Shown: positions 59,132-64,000 of the stretch, piece by piece
Position numbering within the stretch: the stretch's first letter is position 1
Layout of the letters: every line of letters begins with the position of its first letter
From: Termitomyces sp. T153
Taxonomy: Eukaryota; Basidiomycota; Agaricomycetes; Agaricales; Lyophyllaceae
Assembly: GCA_018296165.2 (NCBI GenBank)
Contig: JACKQL020000084.1
Location: 1 to 64,000 of the forward strand
Direction of reading: 5' to 3'
Length of the DNA: 64,000 nt
The notes under the pieces: generated by a model
Told to the model about the DNA's origin: nothing
The model's database searches: none
Seen by the model: the letters and a program-made list of their open reading frames with translations, nothing else
Translations under genes and position numbers: made by a program

Positions 59132-62100
59132 TCTCCAGTCCCAAAGATTTGAGCACAAGTCATGTGATTTTAAAGGCTTTTAATATATCAAGCCATCCTC
59201 TAACTTAGCAGCCTGAATATATTGCACTTTGCTTAAGAAAGTTGGTGAGGAAGTTTTGTTTGGATAGCCACAAAAGCTAGGCTTACTGTAGAGGATTGAT
59301 AATTATTTGCAAGGCCAGGCTCCTGAGTGTGATTTGAGGCAGGACAAGCCAGCAGAGCCTCATCCTCCTGATTTTGAACAATATCAAGTTTGTTCAGAAC
59401 TTGAGATAGTGCAAGCTGCACTACAGAGTTCTCAAAGACATCAGCCCTGATGCCCTCTGGTACTCTGACATCATGTATGTGCTGGAGGAGGTAAGCAATT
59501 TGCTCATCCATGACTGTAGAGGGTGCAGGCTTTTTCACTTTGCTCTTGCTCTTCTCTTTGGTGGAAAAGCATTGCTCAACTGTTTTCCAGGCAGTCAATG
59601 AGGTCTCACCCTCCCTTGCCAATGTGGATGGCAGTGTTGCAGTTGCCTTCCCTTTCCCTTTATTTATGTGCTTGAAGACAGAGATGATGCATTTGACAGA
59701 TGCACCATAATAGGCAGAGGTGGGTATGACCACCACAGAGGGGCAACAACTCCATCAGTGTCATAATTAATGCTGCTTTGTTATTAGGCCCCCCACATCC
59801 TCATTCTGCTCTGCCATGCTGTGGGGGCACATGGCATCCCTGCATTAGTGACTGCTGCATCACCATAGCATAGCCTGGCAAGGCCACATCTCCTGGCACT
59901 GGTCTGGTCTTGCTCCCATAGGCCTCATGTCCTGTAGGGCTGCTCTCCCCATTGTTGGGCATGCTATGTCCCCTAGCACCAAGCCTGTGCCTAACATCTC
60001 AAACTCTGGGGGTGCTCTACTCTCCAGCACTCCTCCCCCTCTTGAGCTCTTACAAGAGCTCACCAAATACTCTGGCAGACCTGCATCTGCCTCCTCAGTA
60101 CATTTCTTCTCTTGCCCATTGAGCAAGGAGTCTTTTTAGACTGTGTTGGCATGTTGCACCAATGTGGTAGTAGAAGACAAAGAATAGTTGACTTTGCAGC
60201 CAGCCAAAAACCTGGCTGACATAACATTTGATGGCTGCCAGCTCAGCAGCCTCCTCCAGCTTTTGAGCTGAGTGAACTTGACTTCATCCTTCTAGCTAGC
60301 TGTGCAGGACACCAGATGCCTTACAGCTCTAAATACCTGTCAAGGGCCTTGAGGTCCTTGCAGGTTGCAAGGGACTCCCAAGTTGTGTCTCCTAAACTCC
60401 AATGATCCTCAAATTTGTGGTTTGTTCCTTTCCATTGATGACCTATCAGGTCATCAACAAACCACTCCTGATCATCCAGCACACCAAAGACATATGGCTC
60501 TGGTGTTGCCTGATTAGGGAACAGCACATTGTTGCTGGCCTTATATAGTTGCAGCAGTAACATATGGAACTTAGGATATATCCTTTGTTCCTGCAGTGTC
60601 ATTGGTAACTCCAACACATAATTAGAGGTCTCATGATAGGCCTCTAAGATTTTGTATGGCCCAACCCACTTTTGGCAGGGCTTTCTAGCTCTACCTTTTG
60701 GGAGGTTGAGATTTCTAGTAGAAAGGTACACCAACACACCTTTCTCCTGCTCTGGGTCCAGTCAACAACACAAATTAGAAATATGCATTTGAAAGATGTG
60801 TGCCGCAATTATTGTGTTGTGTATGGCAGCCAAGTTTTCAAGAGCTTAGCATGTGAGCTGCCTGATCCCTCTGGAATTCACAAAGTTCATCTAAATCTCT
60901 TTTATCATTGATGTCATGTACCCACTGTTCAATTCAAATGGTGCATACCTTATCTTCTTAGATATACCTGTGTGAATTGCAAATTTTGTTAGGTCTATTC
61001 AACCTAGTCACTCCTTCTGATCTTGGCACACTACAGTGTGCAAGATCTGATTAATGTTCTTATTGGCATGCTTAGTCTGTCTATCCATTTGCAAGTGGAA
61101 TGAAGTAGACATTAGAAACTGTGCTCCTAACAACCTAGGTAGTTCATGCTACCATTTCAATGTGAACTTGGAGTCTCTATCACTAATGATAGAGCTTGGG
61201 AGACCATGGAGTCTCACAATCTACCACAAATGAATCCATGATAGCTGCAATGCTATCATGGCTGTGTGCATAAGTATCAAGTGTACCATGCTCATCATGC
61301 AATAGATAATTAGTCATGGGTCCTTATACTCCTTGGGCTCAGGGAATGGACCTATGAAGTCCATACCTATTGAGTCCCATGGCTTCACTAGGAGGGGCAG
61401 TTGATGTAGTTTCCCTGAAGAGAGCTGATTGCTCCCTTTTGTATGCTGACATAGTTGACATGTAGTGCAGAATGCTCATGCATCTGCAACTACAGTTGTC
61501 CACCAGTACCAATGGTGGATTTATTCCATCATTCTCTGGGCCCCAAAGTGCCCAATCATGCTATGTGCTTGGTTGAGTAACTTGGTTACTATCCATCCAC
61601 AAGGTATACACAATTTCTCATAACCCATGGGGTTAGTGGTCCAAATGACTTGTCCACCAGTTTGAGCCAATTTATTATCTCAGCAAAGACCTTGACTTTG
61701 CTATATAGGACTTGGATCCAACAGAGAAACTCTTTTTCAGACCAATCCTGTGGTTGAGGCATGTGGGCCATCCCAAGGATGGCCTCACCAAGTGTTATAT
61801 CAATCTGACCTTCAGGGCTTGCTGAGCCCTGTTGAGCTTAGACTGATCCATCTCTTCTGTCATTAATGTTGGTAACAACCTGTGTTTCCACATTACAAAG
61901 TTCATGATGATTCCACACCTGCTGGGTTTTGTGGCTTGGTCCATTGCCGAGTGCATAACTCTGATCCAGCTGAGCCTGCATTTCCTGCAGGCACATAGGA
62001 AGCAAGTCATCTGCCTCTGAGTTGATTTGTGCATCTACATTTATATAGTTGTAGATATGTTGCATGTCTCAAGAAGAGTCCCTTTCAAAGTAGCAGGATC

Positions 62101-62320
62101 AACATGCACTACCTTATTGAGCTCTCCTTTAACATACATCATGTCAAAATTCAATTTTGACATATAGTTCATACACTGTCATTGGTGGGGGAACAGGTTC
62201 TGTTGAGTTTTGATAAGCTCAAGGGCTTTATGATCCATAATTACATAAATCTTATATCCTAGAAGCTTATCCTCCCATTTAAGGAGGGCTTCCAGAATAG
62301 CTAATTTTCCAGTTTGTGCA
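59132..62320 (-). pseudogene. Second copy of the same chromovirus, inverted and truncated
   Basis: Minus-strand blocks in order from 62320 down: RNase H end (ILEALLKWEDKLLGYKI, DHKALELIKTQQN), integrase (61000-61560), the WVGPYKILEAYHETSNYVLE core (about 60640), chromodomain (DTTWESLATCKDLKALDRYL, about 60350), then the third block (KCTEEADAGLPEYLVSS and VEQCFSTKEKSKSKVKKPAP). It stops at 59233-59132, next to the target duplication of the other element. Upstream parts and LTRs are missing; the right end is cut by the LTR at 62321. Confidence 0.82.
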
Positions 62321-63240
62321 TGTCACAACCCACTCCCTGAACCCCCAAACCTTGTTCCCAACCACCTTGCTTATCCAGAGTTCCCCCCAATGCTCCCTCA
62401 AGCTCCTCCAACCTTTGTTCACCCACAGCACCCACTCCAAATCACTCTGATGCTTCTTTGGCAAACCCCAATGACTCCCTGGCTAATTCCAATGTGTTCC
62501 TCCCAGCCTTTGACACTTTCCCTGCCTCCTCTGAGCCCCTGGAACTCTCCCCCACCATTTCTGATGCTGGTGTATGTCACTGGTTTGCCACCCAGACTTA
62601 CCCAACCAACTTCAGAGTATCACAACAACCCCAAGGTGGCCCACATTCCCCTCTGATCCCATCAGTATATTGCCATGGCCTGCCCTCTGATCACAATCAA
62701 CACCCATTGCCTCCACACAGTGCCAACAAGCCCTGCTGCCAGACCCACTACCCCTGGAGCTGTCCTATAGTTAGTATTTAAGTAGTAAAGTAGCACCCTG
62801 TACTCTACTCTTGATATTGCTTAATGTTACCTATGTTCTGATTGTCTGTCTCTCTGTGTTTCATGTCACATTTTCCCTTCTCTCAGTCTTCTGGTCTTAT
62901 CTTAGTCTCTTGGTCTTATCTCAGTCTCCTGGTCTTGTCTTGTCTCTATCTCCATTATTATCTTGTTATCATTGTCTATCTCCACTTGAATATTTCCATT
63001 CTTGTTTCAATCTCACCTTGACTCTATCTTGTCTTGCTTGTCTATATTTTCTTCATTGTATCCAAGTCCCCTTCAACTCTAATGCTGTTATGAACTCAGC
63101 ACTTATGATTATAAACTCCCAAGCATTCTTAACCAACTCCAGACCTTGCTATTTGCTCAGCCCCAAAACCCATCAACATCAATTAATCCCCCATCAAACT
63201 CCAGCCCCACTTCCATCACTTGTGTAGTCTCTGTTTGCCC
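62321..63240 (+). mobile_element. Decayed LTR of the solo-LTR family, plus orientation, 3' end missing
   Basis: Starts TGTCACAACCCACTCCCTGA and follows the reverse complement of 31004-32150 (TTGCTTAATGTTACCTATG, CTTATCTCAGTCTCCTGGTC, CCCATCAAACTCCAG) but CpG-poor. It breaks off at about 63240 without a TGACA end. Confidence 0.72.
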
Positions 63241-63299
63241 CCAATGAGGGTTCTGGGTTTGGGAGTGTAGAAGGCACAAGTCTGGAGGTGAGTATTGAG

Positions 63300-64000
63300 T
63301 ATGTGGGGCAAGCAGAGGCTATACAAGTGATGGGAGCAGGGCTGGAGATTGATGGGGGATCAGTCAGTATTGATGGGTTCCAGAGGTGAGTGTAGGGCAA
63401 GGTTCAGAGTTGATAATGAATGTATGAGTTGGAAATAGATAAGCAGAGATTGTAACAGAGTTAGAGTTGAAAGGAGTTTAGGCAATGAGAAAGAAAACTG
63501 AGGTAGGCAAGACAAGACAGAGTTGAGGCAAGACAGAGACAAGAACAAAATAGAATAATGACAAAGCACAAGCCTAGAGACAGAAACAGAAATGAAACTG
63601 GAAAACATAGCAAATACAGAACATAACAAGATAATACCAGTAAGATCAAGACTACTGTAGCAGATATTGCTCTAATGACTTAAGACTAACTATGGAAACT
63701 CCTCTGGGGACTGCAGGTCTGATGGTGGTGCTTGTCAGAGGTGTGCAGGGTCAACCAGTGTTGGTTCTGATCAGTGAGCAGGCCACAGTGATATACTGAT
63801 GGGAACTGAGCAAACTGATGAGAGTGCAGACCACACTATAGTCAATGGGATGTTCCAGAGTGGTTGGGTAGGCCATGGTGACACATTGGCAGGGATCCAT
63901 ACTGCATCATCTCCAGTACTCACTTCTGGACTTGTACTTGAGTCTTCTCCAACCCCAATTCTTTGTTGTACCTTGTCCTAGACTTTCCTGAACCACCCCA
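63300..64000 (-). mobile_element. Decayed LTR of the same family, minus orientation, runs off the window
   Basis: GGGGCAAGCAGAGGCTATAC, GGAGATTGATGGGGGATCA, then ACAGTGATATACTGATGGGA follow the solo LTR on the plus strand of the window, i.e. minus-oriented LTR. Its inner end mirrors 63209-63240 across about 60 bp. Confidence 0.7.

Overview
This window looks like nuclear DNA of a mushroom-forming basidiomycete (Agaricomycetes). The reasons are protein-coding genes split by many GT-AG introns of about 38-70 bp, a Plavaka-type DNA transposon, Ty3/gypsy chromoviruses, a Helitron and an intron-bearing eukaryotic tRNA-Asn family. The sequence alternates between CpG-containing islands that hold intact genes and CpG-depleted stretches full of broken transposons. 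Many stop codons in the transposons are CGA to TGA or CAG to TAG, as expected from C-to-T decay at methylated CpG.

Layout. 1-1.9 kb: DDE transposase scrap and unassigned DNA. 1.9-7.8 kb: gene island with an F-box-like gene (-), a multi-exon seven-helix-type membrane protein gene (+) and a Pro/Gln-rich coiled-coil protein gene (-). 8-21 kb: an unusual tRNA-Asn(GUU) territory, in which at least 15 tRNA-Asn-derived loci, all on the minus strand, sit in ~1.4-kb and then ~0.22-0.36-kb repeat units on both sides of an intact seven-exon URC1-type GTP cyclohydrolase II gene (15.5-17.4 kb). A decayed Plavaka transposase and a (TAC)42 microsatellite lie inside the upstream part. 21-24.2 kb: tyrosine-recombinase scrap, LTR pieces, an LTR with a 20-bp minisatellite, and a gag start. 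24.2-30.6 kb: gene-free DNA that becomes extremely A+T-rich and contains a decayed tRNA-Asp resembling the mitochondrial type, possibly a nuclear mitochondrial insertion. 30.6-34.3 kb: decayed Ty3/gypsy pol interrupted by a CpG-rich solo LTR. 34.5-38.6 kb: decayed Helitron lacking its HUH motif. 38.6-41.6 kb: repeats and fragments.

41.6-46.1 kb is a second gene island: an intact ten-exon 2OG-Fe(II) oxygenase gene beside a broken old-yellow-enzyme gene. 46.9-59.1 kb is one near-complete decayed chromovirus (two 218-bp LTRs, 5-bp target duplication ATTTT) with gag, pol and an extra ~3.3-kb coding block between integrase and 3' LTR, interrupted by a second solo LTR. 59.1-62.3 kb is a partial copy of the same family in inverted orientation, and 62.3-64.0 kb holds two older LTRs placed tail to tail.

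The intact host genes do not form an obvious pathway. The strongest points for follow-up are the tRNA-Asn array with variable introns, the third coding block conserved in two chromovirus copies, and the sharp CpG-decay boundary inside the 5' LTR at about 47.0 kb. All assignments come from reading the sequence and recalled family motifs; no database search was run.
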